Assembly (NCBI RefSeq): GCF_947258575.1
Contig: NZ_CAMYIV010000011.1
Span: 186,001-250,000 of the forward strand
Length of the DNA stretch: 64,000 bases
Origin: an uncultured Alcanivorax sp.
GTDB taxonomy: Bacteria > Pseudomonadota > Gammaproteobacteria > Pseudomonadales > Alcanivoracaceae
Reading direction: 5' to 3'
This document shows, piece by piece, positions 42,367-51,206 of the stretch (within the stretch, counting starts at the first letter, position 1; the number at the start of each line of letters is the position of its first letter). Made by a program: the position numbers and the translations under genes. Below the pieces are notes generated by a model. That model saw only the letters and a program-made list of their open reading frames with translations. It did no database searches and had not been told where the DNA came from.

Positions 42367-43404
42367 TCAGGGCTTTTCTGGCATCAATCCGCAGGCCCGC
42401 AAGTGCTCCTGCCACAGGGTTACATGGCGCTCCAGAGCATGCTCCATGCGGCTTTCCACCCCATTCGGGCCGAAGTAATGCTGTCGCCAGCGGGTGAAAG
42501 GGGCGGGGGCCGAACCCAGCAGACCGTTCATCTGTTCGAGGCTGTCAGCCAGTGATTGGCGCTGGCGACGGCTTTGCGCCAAGGCCTGCTGCACCTTGGG
42601 GCCCCACACCTTGTCCAGCACATTGCGCAAGCGCCGGGCCCGGGTGCTGGCCTGGTTGCGCGGACAAAGACGTTGCGGATCAATGCCCGCCAGGAGTTGG
42701 TTACCACGCTCCAGCTCACGCAATGAAAGCGCCATGCGCCGCAGCAGGTAGCCGCCGGATTGATTATGGGCCAGGGTTTCCAGCAGCGGCTCCAGATTCA
42801 GCGGCGTCACCGCGCCGCTCTGTTTATGGGCAATCACGGTGTGACTCAGTTGTTGCAGGCTCTGCAAGGCCGCGCTGGTGTCGCCGACACTGGCGGACGG
42901 GGACTGACTGAAAAAGCGCCGTATTTCCTCGCTGTTGGCAAGCACATTCCAGTACAGGGCCGGCAACGCGGCTTCCTTTTCGGCCACCACCTGCGACATG
43001 ACCGTTACCAGCTCCGGGTCGTCCAGGGTGTTTTCCTCCAGGCAGGTGCGTGCCTGTTGAATAAACGCCAGTTCATGACTGAGCCGTAAGGAATCCGCCT
43101 GCAGCTTGCCCAGCGAGCTGTTGCGCTGGCTGATCAGTTCCATCAGACCGCAGTGCCGCAGCTCCAGATAGTCGAGCATATCCACCCGGTGTTCCGGTAG
43201 CGGCAGCCGCAATTCACGGGCACCGGGGTAGGGCAGGAGGGGGAGCGGGGCACGTTCGGGAAGCGCCTGTCGGCTCAGCCGGGCAATGCGGTCAAGGTAG
43301 TCCTCCCAGCGCGCCTCATCCGGGTCCTGGGGGGCCAGCCACCCGATGGCCAGTAGCGACGCCATGGCCAGGGCTGCCAGCCCCCAGCCGGTTTTTTTCT
43401 GCAT
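42367..43404 (-). CDS. DUF3080 exported protein
   Basis: A 345-residue protein with an N-terminal hydrophobic segment (GLAALAMASLLAIGWLAP) acting as signal peptide or anchor; there is no clear lipobox. The rest is helical and basic, with the DUF3080 pattern WEDYLDRIARL, RHCGLMELISQRNSSLGKL and HELAFIQQARTC. Family function is unknown. ATG 43404 or the GTG just before it could be the start. Converges on the pel operon and is divergent from the alpha-2-macroglobulin gene. Confidence 0.82.
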   Translation of the reverse strand: MQKKTGWGLAALAMASLLAIGWLAPQDPDEARWEDYLDRIARLSRQALPERAPLPLLPYPGARELRLPLPEHRVDMLDYLELRHCGLMELISQRNSSLGKLQADSLRLSHELAFIQQARTCLEENTLDDPELVTVMSQVVAEKEAALPALYWNVLANSEEIRRFFSQSPSASVGDTSAALQSLQQLSHTVIAHKQSGAVTPLNLEPLLETLAHNQSGGYLLRRMALSLRELERGNQLLAGIDPQRLCPRNQASTRARRLRNVLDKVWGPKVQQALAQSRRQRQSLADSLEQMNGLLGSAPAPFTRWRQHYFGPNGVESRMEHALERHVTLWQEHLRACGLMPEKP

Positions 43405-43535
43405 CACGACAGGACTCCGCTTAATCCGGTGTTTCGCTTATGCCAAACCGTTGACACTGTGGTCGATCTGTCCGCGAATTGCAGGACGGTTGTGCTATGT
43501 TTGGCCTGATCATCAATTTGCATTGGAAGCGTATT

Positions 43536-46500
43536 ATGTCAACGAGGGGATTGCCGTTTTTTCGGTTACTGATGCTGTGTCTGGCATTATCACTGGGCGC
43601 CTGTGATACCGGAGAGAAGGGAGGCAGCGACTCACCACCCAGGCAGGATAAAGCGGACACGCAAACCACGCAGCCCGCGCCTGCACAGCTGGATGACCGC
43701 TGGCAGGCTCACCTGGCGTCTGCTCCCTCCGGGGTGATCAGTGCCCGGGCCCCGTTGGTGGTGCGCTTCAATCACCCGGTCATTGCGGCAGAAAAGCTTG
43801 ATCAGCCGGTCTCCGGTGTCGCCCGGCTGGTGCCGGACATACCGGCAGACATTCGCTTTACTGCTGAAGACCGTCTGGAAATACGCCCCTCAGAGCCGCT
43901 ACCCGCCGGTGAAAACGTGACCCTGATCCTCTATGCCCAGGGGCTGAACGGCGTGGATGAAACCCTGCCCACCGCACAATTGCCGTTGCAGGTCATGCGT
44001 CAGCAACTGAGCCTGACCGTGCAATCCCTGTTGCCCGCGGATGACGGGGAGCAGATGGTGCTAACCGGCAGCCTGGAAACCCGGGATCTGGCAGACGCAG
44101 AGAGGGTGGAAAAAAGCCTGCGCGCCAGCCAGGACAATCAGACCCTGCCGATAAGCTGGGAGCACGACAAGGCCGGCCTGCGCCATGGGTTTACCGTATC
44201 CGGTATCCGTCGGGGCGACCAGGCCAGCCAGGTGACCCTGGGCTGGGATGGCAGCTCCTTGGGCGTGGAAAATCAGGGTGAGCGCCATTACAACGTCCCT
44301 GCGATAGCGGCCTTCGAAGTCACCAATGTGCGGGCCGTGAACTACCCCAAACCCCATGTGGAAGTGAATTTTTCCGAGGCGCTGCAAGGCTCCCAGAACC
44401 TCAATGGCCTGGTCACCCTGAACGGCAAGGCGCCACGCCTGGAAGTGGACGGCAGCCGCCTGCGGGTCTATCCCCAGGATGACAAGGAAGAGGATGTAGC
44501 GCTGGTGATCGATGCCGGCCTGCGCTCCGCCAGCCATGGCCGGCTGGCGGTGAAACTGGAAAAAACCGTCACCCTGATGATGACCAAGCCCGGTGTGCGC
44601 TTTGCCGGCAAGGGCACCATCCTCCCGGACGGCAAGCAGCTCAGCGTCCCCTTTGAAGCCGTCGGTATTCGCTCGGTGAAGGTGCAGGCCTTCCGGGTGT
44701 TTGACGACAATATCGGCCGTTATTTGCAGGGCAGTGAGCTGGACGAAGGGGACATGGACACCCGCACCGGTCGCTACCTGTGGCAGAAAACCCTTGAGCT
44801 TCCCGCCAACGGCGACGGCTGGCAGCGCTACCATCTGGACCTGACCGAGCTGATGGCCAAACACCCCGATGGCCTGGTGCATCTCACCCTGACCATTGAT
44901 GGCGACGACATCACCTATGCCTGCCCGGATAATACCCTGACCCGCAACACAACCCTGCCGGACAACTACGAAGGCCCGGGGCAGGAACAGGAGCAACCAG
45001 ACAGCCTGGCCAACTATTATCGCGATGCCGGCTATCTGAGCTGGTACGAACAGGACAATCCCTGCTCCGATAGCTACTACCGCTATAACGACCTTGCCAG
45101 CAGCACTCGCGCCTTCCTGGCCTCTAACCTGGGCCTGATCGCCAAGCGCGGCCAGAACGATATCCTGCACGTGGTGGCCACCACCCTGGACAACAATGAG
45201 CCCGCCGCCGAGGTGGTGGTGAAGGCCTACAATTACCAGCAGCAACAGGTGGGCATGGGCCTTACCGATAAAGAGGGCATGGCCAGCCTCAAGCTGGATG
45301 GCACGCCTTTCTATCTCCAGGCGGTAAAAGACCGCGACACCGGTTTCCTGAAAGTGGCTCGCAACCGTGCGCTGCCCACCAACCAGTTCAACACCAGCGG
45401 CCAGACCGTGCGCGACGGTCTGAAAGGGTTCTTCTACGGGGAAAGGGATGTGTGGCGCCCGGGCGATGACATCCACCTGACCTTTATTCTCGAAGATAAA
45501 AACGACGTGCTGCCCGACGACCACCCGCTCACTCTGGACTGGTTCGATCCCCGTGGAAACAAGGTGAAAAGCTACACCCTCGACCAGCCAGTGGGGGACT
45601 TCTATGCCTTCACGCTGAGCACCAGTGAAGACGCGCCCACTGGCAACTGGCGCGCGGTGGCCCGGCTGGGGCAGCGCTATTTCGATACCCCGGTGCGGGT
45701 GGAAGCGATCAAGCCTAACCGGCTGAAGATCGACCTGGAATTGCCCGAGCAGTTGCCCGCCAATGAAGCCGCCCAGGTGGGCCTGTTTACCCAATGGCTC
45801 AACGGCGCCACCGCCGCCAACCTGAAAGCGGATGTGAAAGTGCGGGTGGCGGCGACCACGACTCGTTTCGATGGCCTCAATGCCTACCATTTTGACGACA
45901 GCACCCGCGCTCTCAGCAGCGAGCCCTTCACTGCCTTCGAGGCCCATGTGGACGGGCAAGGCAAGGCCAGCTTCCCGCTTACCATTCCGGTGGAACAGAC
46001 CCCGGGCATGCTGCGCGCTACCCTCACCACCCGGGTGTTCGAGAACAGCGGCGACTACAGCACCCAGATTCGCAGTGTGCCGGTTTACCCCTTCAAACAT
46101 TGGGTTGGCATGCAGGTGCCGCAGGGCAGCGGCTGGGGCGGCGCCCTGTCCCGCGAGGGCAGGCACCCGATCGACCTGATCAGCGTGAACAGTCAGGGCA
46201 AGCCGGTGGCTGGCCGGCCGCTGGATATCACCATCTACGAAATCGACTGGCGCTGGTGGTGGGACCGCTCCGGCGACGACCTGAGCAATTTCATCAGCGA
46301 CCCCAATACCAAGGTGGTTACCCAGGCACAGCTGACCACGGATGCACAAGGCCGGGGCCAATGGACTCTGGATGGCAACAACTATGACTGGGGTCGTCAC
46401 CTGATCCGTATCTGCGACCGGCAAAGCGATCATTGCACCTCGCAGACGGTGTATCTGGGCTGGAGCAGCGACCAGGCCAGTGGCAGCCAGGATGCCGCCA

Positions 46501-49124
46501 CCCGCTTGTCCCTGTCCGCCGACAAGGAAAGCTACCAAGTGGGAGACACCGCCCGGGTGGAACTGCCCGCGGTCAGTGAAGGTCGCCTGCTGGTGAGTCT
46601 GGAGAACGGCTCCCGGGTGCTGGATCACTACTGGCTGCCGGCCAGTGGCCAGGCGCAGACTTTGGAGATTCCGGTCACCGCCGAGATGGCGCCCAATGTG
46701 TATGTGCATGTGGCCCTGCTGCAGCCGCACCAGCGGGACAATGATCGCCCCATCCGCCTGTATGGCATCGTGCCGTTACTGGTGGAAGACCCGGCCACCC
46801 GATTGCAGCCGCAGATCAAAGCCCCGCAAAAAGTGAAGCCGGAAGAAAACTTCACCGTGGACGTCAGCGAAAAGCAGGGCAAGGCCATGACCTATACCCT
46901 GGCGCTGGTGGACGAAGGCCTGCTGGGACTGACCAACTACCGCACCCCGGACCCCCACAGCGCCTTCTATCGCCGCGAGGCCCTGGGCGTACTCACCTGG
47001 GACCTGTTCGACATGGTGGTCGGTGCCTACGGGGCCGAGCTGGACCGATTGTTGGCCCTGGGGGGCTCCGATGGCGCCGATGATGGCCGCGAGAAACAGC
47101 GCCGTCGTTTCCCGCCGGTGGTGAAATTCCTCGGCCCCTTCACCCTGGACGCGGGTGACAAGGCCAGCCATGAAATCACCTTGCCGCCCTACATGGGCCA
47201 GGTACGGGCCATGGTGGTGGCCGGCGACAACGGCGCCTACGGCAAGGCGGATCAGGACATCACCGTCACCCAGCCGCTGGCCGTGTTGAGCACCTTGCCA
47301 CGGATCATGGGCCCCGGCGAAACCGTGGATCTGCCGGTGACCGTGTTCGTCACCGACGACACGGTGAAACAGGTCACGCTGTCCGTGCAGGCGGATGATG
47401 ACCTGTTCAGTGTGGAAACCGGTGCGGCGGAGATGACCTTTACCGGGCCGTCGGACCAGATCGCCATGCTGCGTCTGCGTGCCAACGATCGGGTGGGTAC
47501 CGGCTCCGTAACGGTGACAGCCACGGGCGGCAAGCATCGCGCCAGCGAAACCGTGCACCTGCCGGTGCGGGCAGCCAACCCGCCCACCACCCGCGACACC
47601 TTCAAGGTGCTGGAGAAAGGCGAAGCCTGGGCGCTGGATTACCAGCCCCACGGTATGACCGGCACCAACAGCGCCAATCTCACCGTGAGCGCCTTGCCGG
47701 CCATGGGCCTGGAGAGGCGGCTGAACTACCTGCTGCGTTATCCCCACGGCTGTATCGAGCAGACCACCTCGTCGGTGCTGCCGCAGTTGTACCTGAAACA
47801 GCTGGTGCAACTGAACGAGCAACAGCAGCAGGAGATCCAGACCAACATTACCGCCGGCATCGAACGGCTCAAACGCTTCCAGCTAGCCAATGGCGGCTTT
47901 GGCTACTGGCCCGGTCAGGCACAGGCCAATGACTGGGGTTCTACCTATGCTGGTCACTTCCTGCTGGAGGCAAGAAGGCTGGGGTATGCGGTGCCCGCGG
48001 GCATGATGAATGACTGGGTCGACTATCAGACACGTCGCAGTCAGACCCTGGGGGACCGTCCCTGGGAATGGAGCGCGGAAGCCTATCGCCAGTACACCCT
48101 GGCTCTGGCCGGCAAGCCCCAAGTGGGTGCCATGAATCGCCTGCGTGAGCGCCTGCAGATGGCGAAGCAGGATTACCCTCGCAGCGCCAGTTACCACAGC
48201 GGTCGCTGGTTGTTGGCGGCGGCCTATCAGCAGATGGGGCTCAGCGATGTGGCAGCAGAGCTGACCACATTGAATGTGGATGACCTGGACTATGACGGTG
48301 CCAGTTACACCTATGGCTCCTCCCTGCGTGATCAGGCCATTCGCCTGACGGTGGCTCAGGCACAGAATCGGGAGCAGCAGGCCTGGTCGTTGGCCCGCGA
48401 TATTGCCGATCAGCTATCCGGTCAGAGTTGGTACAGCACCCAGACCACAGCCTGGTCACTGATGGCCATGGCCCGCTATGCGGGCAGTCAGGGGGGCGAT
48501 CACGGTTACCGCTTTGCTTGGCAGGAAGGCAAACAGGGCTGGCAGGATATCGCCGCCACCTCGCCGCTAACCCGCCAGCCGCTCAATGCCGGCGGCAGGG
48601 AAGGGGATGACAAACAGTCGCTGAGTGTGCGCAACGACAGCGACCGCAAGTTGTTCGTCACCCTCAGCCAGACCGGTACCCCGTTGCCGGGCAACGAAGC
48701 GCCGGTGAGCGAAGGCCTGAGTCTGACAGTGCGGTTCCTGGTGGGTGACACGCCGATCAATCCGGCCAGCCTGACTCAGGGGCAGGATTTCACTGCGGAA
48801 GTGACGGTGACCAACACCGGCTCGCGCACCCTGGACGATGTGGCGCTCACCCAGATCCTGCCCTCCGGCTGGCAGCTCACCAGCAGCCGTCTGGATGGCA
48901 GCGCGGACAACAACGAGAAGGTGACGTATCAGGATCTGCGCGATGACCGGGTGATGCATTACTTCGACCTGAAACCCGGTAGCAACAATGCCCTGACCTT
49001 GAGGGTGGGCCTGAACGCCTCCTTCGCCGGCCGCTTCTACCTGCCGGCCTGGACCGTGGAAGCCATGTACGACGGACGCCGTCAGGCGCGTAGCAAGGGC
49101 CAATGGGTGGAGGTGAAAAAGTAG
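43536..49124 (+). CDS. Bacterial alpha-2-macroglobulin (YfhM-like) lipoprotein
   Basis: A giant 1862-residue periplasmic lipoprotein that traps attacking proteases. Start ATG 43536 has GGAAG upstream and gives a lipobox LSLGAC, lipidated Cys at about residue 23. Several MG-type beta domains follow. The internal thioester motif C-I-E-Q (C1406, in YPHGCIEQTTSS) should bind proteases covalently. The C-terminal part is the receptor-like domain. In Escherichia coli this gene sits beside pbpC; no peptidoglycan gene is adjacent here, so it is an orphan. Start at 43479 is possible but non-signal. Confidence 0.93.
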   Translation: MSTRGLPFFRLLMLCLALSLGACDTGEKGGSDSPPRQDKADTQTTQPAPAQLDDRWQAHLASAPSGVISARAPLVVRFNHPVIAAEKLDQPVSGVARLVPDIPADIRFTAEDRLEIRPSEPLPAGENVTLILYAQGLNGVDETLPTAQLPLQVMRQQLSLTVQSLLPADDGEQMVLTGSLETRDLADAERVEKSLRASQDNQTLPISWEHDKAGLRHGFTVSGIRRGDQASQVTLGWDGSSLGVENQGERHYNVPAIAAFEVTNVRAVNYPKPHVEVNFSEALQGSQNLNGLVTLNGKAPRLEVDGSRLRVYPQDDKEEDVALVIDAGLRSASHGRLAVKLEKTVTLMMTKPGVRFAGKGTILPDGKQLSVPFEAVGIRSVKVQAFRVFDDNIGRYLQGSELDEGDMDTRTGRYLWQKTLELPANGDGWQRYHLDLTELMAKHPDGLVHLTLTIDGDDITYACPDNTLTRNTTLPDNYEGPGQEQEQPDSLANYYRDAGYLSWYEQDNPCSDSYYRYNDLASSTRAFLASNLGLIAKRGQNDILHVVATTLDNNEPAAEVVVKAYNYQQQQVGMGLTDKEGMASLKLDGTPFYLQAVKDRDTGFLKVARNRALPTNQFNTSGQTVRDGLKGFFYGERDVWRPGDDIHLTFILEDKNDVLPDDHPLTLDWFDPRGNKVKSYTLDQPVGDFYAFTLSTSEDAPTGNWRAVARLGQRYFDTPVRVEAIKPNRLKIDLELPEQLPANEAAQVGLFTQWLNGATAANLKADVKVRVAATTTRFDGLNAYHFDDSTRALSSEPFTAFEAHVDGQGKASFPLTIPVEQTPGMLRATLTTRVFENSGDYSTQIRSVPVYPFKHWVGMQVPQGSGWGGALSREGRHPIDLISVNSQGKPVAGRPLDITIYEIDWRWWWDRSGDDLSNFISDPNTKVVTQAQLTTDAQGRGQWTLDGNNYDWGRHLIRICDRQSDHCTSQTVYLGWSSDQASGSQDAATRLSLSADKESYQVGDTARVELPAVSEGRLLVSLENGSRVLDHYWLPASGQAQTLEIPVTAEMAPNVYVHVALLQPHQRDNDRPIRLYGIVPLLVEDPATRLQPQIKAPQKVKPEENFTVDVSEKQGKAMTYTLALVDEGLLGLTNYRTPDPHSAFYRREALGVLTWDLFDMVVGAYGAELDRLLALGGSDGADDGREKQRRRFPPVVKFLGPFTLDAGDKASHEITLPPYMGQVRAMVVAGDNGAYGKADQDITVTQPLAVLSTLPRIMGPGETVDLPVTVFVTDDTVKQVTLSVQADDDLFSVETGAAEMTFTGPSDQIAMLRLRANDRVGTGSVTVTATGGKHRASETVHLPVRAANPPTTRDTFKVLEKGEAWALDYQPHGMTGTNSANLTVSALPAMGLERRLNYLLRYPHGCIEQTTSSVLPQLYLKQLVQLNEQQQQEIQTNITAGIERLKRFQLANGGFGYWPGQAQANDWGSTYAGHFLLEARRLGYAVPAGMMNDWVDYQTRRSQTLGDRPWEWSAEAYRQYTLALAGKPQVGAMNRLRERLQMAKQDYPRSASYHSGRWLLAAAYQQMGLSDVAAELTTLNVDDLDYDGASYTYGSSLRDQAIRLTVAQAQNREQQAWSLARDIADQLSGQSWYSTQTTAWSLMAMARYAGSQGGDHGYRFAWQEGKQGWQDIAATSPLTRQPLNAGGREGDDKQSLSVRNDSDRKLFVTLSQTGTPLPGNEAPVSEGLSLTVRFLVGDTPINPASLTQGQDFTAEVTVTNTGSRTLDDVALTQILPSGWQLTSSRLDGSADNNEKVTYQDLRDDRVMHYFDLKPGSNNALTLRVGLNASFAGRFYLPAWTVEAMYDGRRQARSKGQWVEVKK

Positions 49125-49147
49125 AGGCCGTAAAGGCAATGGATTTA

Positions 49148-49208
49148 CCACAGAGGTCACAGAGCACACAGAGGAAAACAGGCTCGGTGAACTCTGAATC
49201 TCTGTGGT
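49148..49208. repeat. CACAGAG inverted repeat, diverged copy 3
   Basis: CCACAGAGGTCACAGAG (49148-49164) is followed by CTGAATCTCTGTGG, an imperfect complement. It is related to the copies at 9647-9714 and 63009-63076, but with a weaker right arm. Confidence 0.65.
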
Positions 49209-49277
49209 GAAGACCCTGCTTGCGGTTTTTTTCGTGGTCCGAGACACCACCCTCATCGCGTTGATTATGCGTGACAG

Positions 49278-49431
49278 GGTTGGGTGGTGGATTACGCCTG
49301 CGGCTAATTCACCCTACCCAGCTAGCTGGAATTTTCCGGTTATATCGTTCACTAAAGGTCTGTGCCGGTGCAGACCCTTCGCGATGTAAACATCGCTTCC
49401 CACAAACCCCAGCGTCAGGGTTTGTGGGAAG
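49278..49431. repeat. Cluster of three palindromes downstream of the macroglobulin gene
   Basis: First: GGGTTGGGTGG...CACCCTACCC (about 49278-49321), a GGTGGATTACGCC-type repeat seen widely in bacteria. Second: GCGATGTAAACATCGC (49381-49396), a perfect hairpin. Third: CTTCCCACAAACCC (49396-49409) against GGGTTTGTGGGAAG (49418-49431), a perfect 14-bp stem with an 8-base loop. No gene lies between 49125 and 49543. Confidence 0.7.
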
Positions 49432-49490
49432 TCATGCTCGCCTGACGAAGACGTTGGCACAGTGCTGCTTCTTCAAGAATTTCCTTAAGC

Positions 49491-49521
49491 AAAAAGCCCC
49501 GGAATGTTCCGGGGCTTTTTT
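49491..49521. terminator. Bidirectional terminator
   Basis: AAAAAGCCCCGGAA and TTCCGGGGCTTTTTT form a perfect GC-rich stem around TG. On the minus strand it lies 23 bases after the stop of the ferritin-like hydrolase gene. Confidence 0.9.
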
Positions 49522-49543
49522 GTGGGTGCTTTATCGCGTTGTA

Positions 49544-50392
49544 TCAGGCGGCTTCGTTTTTCTGGTAACCGTCCGCGTCGCCGATCAGGGTATCCATTTC
49601 TGCCAGGAACTCCCGGTTGTCGTGGTCCCAGGGGTGGAAGTTGGGTTTGAACCAATCCAGCCAGGGAATCACCACCCGGCGCAGGCCGCCCGGTTTCAGC
49701 CACTGGAACTTGAAAGATAGCCACCAGCCTTTCAGGTTAAACAGCTGGCCCACCTTCCAGGTGTTGATTAGGAAAAACGGGTAGAACAGTGCAAAGAAAA
49801 TGGTGGTGGCCAGGATCAGGCCCACACTGCGCAGGGCCCACGCCTTGATACCGCTACCGAATACCGTCTGGTAAACATCAAAAGCGACCGCCTTGTGCTC
49901 GGTTTCTTCCAGGGCGTGCCAGTGCCACAGGCGCTGGTAGGCCTCGTCGGAGTCATCGATCAGGTCCGGCTCACGCAGCAGGATATCGGCGAGAATGGCG
50001 GTCAGGTGTTCCAGTGCCACGGTGGCAGACAGTTGCAGGGCATTGGGGGTGTATTTGGAAATCACATCCAGCAGTTTGGAAACAATGGCTTCCTGGGTAT
50101 CCACCGGCAGGCCGGCCTCTACCATCTTCTGGTTGTAGTCCTCGTGCTCGCGCCCGTGCATGGCTTCCTGGCCGATAAAGGCCCGCACGGCCTCCTGCAG
50201 CTCCGGGTCGTCGATGCGGTCGCGATACTTGCGCACGCTATTGATAAAGAAGCGCTCACCTTCCGGGAAAAACAGCGACAGGGTGTTGAAGAACTGGGTC
50301 ACCGTGGGGCCCCAACTGTGCCAGTTGAGTACCTTTTCATCCGGAACATGGAACTTCAGGTTCCGGCGAATTGGCATGATATGCATTTTCAT
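49544..50392 (-). CDS. Ferritin-like metal-dependent hydrolase (COG3687)
   Basis: A helical protein of 282 residues from ATG 50392 (AAGGTG upstream). The di-metal ligands are visible as E and H in GQEAMHGREHEDYN and ALEETEHKAVAFDVYQ, a diiron-like pattern. Two hydrophobic stretches (LRSVGLILATTIFFALFYPFFLI) suggest membrane association. The family is annotated metal-dependent hydrolase, but its substrate is unproven; members occur often in hydrocarbon-degrading marine bacteria. Confidence 0.82.
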   Translation of the reverse strand: MKMHIMPIRRNLKFHVPDEKVLNWHSWGPTVTQFFNTLSLFFPEGERFFINSVRKYRDRIDDPELQEAVRAFIGQEAMHGREHEDYNQKMVEAGLPVDTQEAIVSKLLDVISKYTPNALQLSATVALEHLTAILADILLREPDLIDDSDEAYQRLWHWHALEETEHKAVAFDVYQTVFGSGIKAWALRSVGLILATTIFFALFYPFFLINTWKVGQLFNLKGWWLSFKFQWLKPGGLRRVVIPWLDWFKPNFHPWDHDNREFLAEMDTLIGDADGYQKNEAA

Positions 50393-50472
50393 TGTTATAT
50401 CACCTTTCTCCAATGGTCCTGCCATCCACTTAACGCCTGTTGGTCGAAAATTACAATTCCACTGTGACAGTA

Positions 50473-50753
50473 GGGGGCCCCTGCGTAACTCCTTGTATGC
50501 TCAGGCTTTCAGGCTGGTTCACAATCTAGGCGCACTTTTGAAGGCATGCTGGTGGCCTGTCGAGGCTTATACCTTCAAAGAACGGCAACAACGAGTGTGG
50601 GCCAGCCTGAAAGCCCCGGAGGGCGAGACCTGAAGCGCACATCTGCTGCGCTTTGTCGCTAGGAAAGGGAGCCACCCTGTCCGTCACGACAAAACACAAC
50701 AGCTGCACACTTCAGGTCTCGCTGAGCATGCAAGGAGTTACGCAGAGGCCCCC
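50473..50753. repeat. Nested-hairpin element (three-way-junction layout)
   Basis: Outer arms of 32 bases (50473-50504 and 50722-50753) pair at 30 positions, one of them G-T. Inside, GGCTTTCAGGCTGG (50504-50517) pairs exactly with CCAGCCTGAAAGCC (50602-50615), extended six pairs by G-T and Watson-Crick pairs. CGAGACCTGAAG (50624-50635) pairs exactly with CTTCAGGTCTCG (50710-50721). Smaller stems lie within both (TTTGAAGG 50537-50544 with 50572-50579; TTTGTCG 50652-50658 with 50687-50693). No frame codes a convincing protein. Either a structured RNA or a palindromic mobile element. Confidence 0.85.
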
Positions 50754-50804
50754 CGGAAAACGGAATTGAAACAATGGATTTTAAATCGCTGATAGAGGTC
50801 GGCA

Positions 50805-51206
50805 ATGACAGGTAAATGGCGTCTGCTGATAAGCGCTGTGGTGTGTCTGGTGGCGATTGCCAGTGCGTTTCACTTTCTGGTGATGGAGCGTTATGGCGTG
50901 CCAGACAGTGGGATCCGGGTGGTGAATCAACGTAGTGATGATGGTGGTCGGGACTGGGTGATTCGCTTGTATCAGAGTGATAGCCGTCACCACTGGCAGG
51001 CCAGCGGTGACGGCTATGCCGTGGCCATCGATCGGCTGGGCAGCAACAGCTTTTCGCTGGATATTGCCTACGGCAGCAGTGGTGACGGCCGCCACAGAAT
51101 TCGCCAGCAGGTGCGTCTTGGCGAAGGCCTTACCCTGGTGGCGGCCTTCGGTGCCGGCCCGGCAGAGGCCGGAGACACCCGGGTTATTGTTGATCGGGTG
51201 AAGTAG
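50805..51206 (+). CDS. Small membrane-anchored or exported protein, unknown
   Basis: A 133-residue product with one N-terminal hydrophobic stretch (LLISAVVCLVAIASAFHFLV) as anchor or signal, then about 100 residues of beta-rich sequence (WVIRLYQSDSRHHWQASGDG). I do not recognise a family. It overlaps the convergent MFS gene by 23 bases and begins 51 bases after the nested-hairpin element. Confidence 0.6.
   Translation: MTGKWRLLISAVVCLVAIASAFHFLVMERYGVPDSGIRVVNQRSDDGGRDWVIRLYQSDSRHHWQASGDGYAVAIDRLGSNSFSLDIAYGSSGDGRHRIRQQVRLGEGLTLVAAFGAGPAEAGDTRVIVDRVK

Noticed and set aside
42243..42497. Small gene after the pel operon
   Set aside because: It overlaps the end of the DUF3080 gene on the other strand and lacks a ribosome site; the stretch is better explained by hairpins.
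44061..46730. 889-codon open frame opposite the alpha-2-macroglobulin gene
   Set aside because: Antisense to a lipoprotein gene with lipobox and thioester; the frame has no recognisable domain and is a by-product of base composition.
50160..50633. 157-codon frame crossing the nested-hairpin element
   Set aside because: It starts antisense within the ferritin-like hydrolase gene and runs into the palindromes; no ribosome site or protein-like pattern.
50473..50753. Integron attC site
   Set aside because: The outer stem ends do not give the RYYYAAC/GTTRRRY core pairs, the element is about twice the usual length, and no integrase or cassette array is near.
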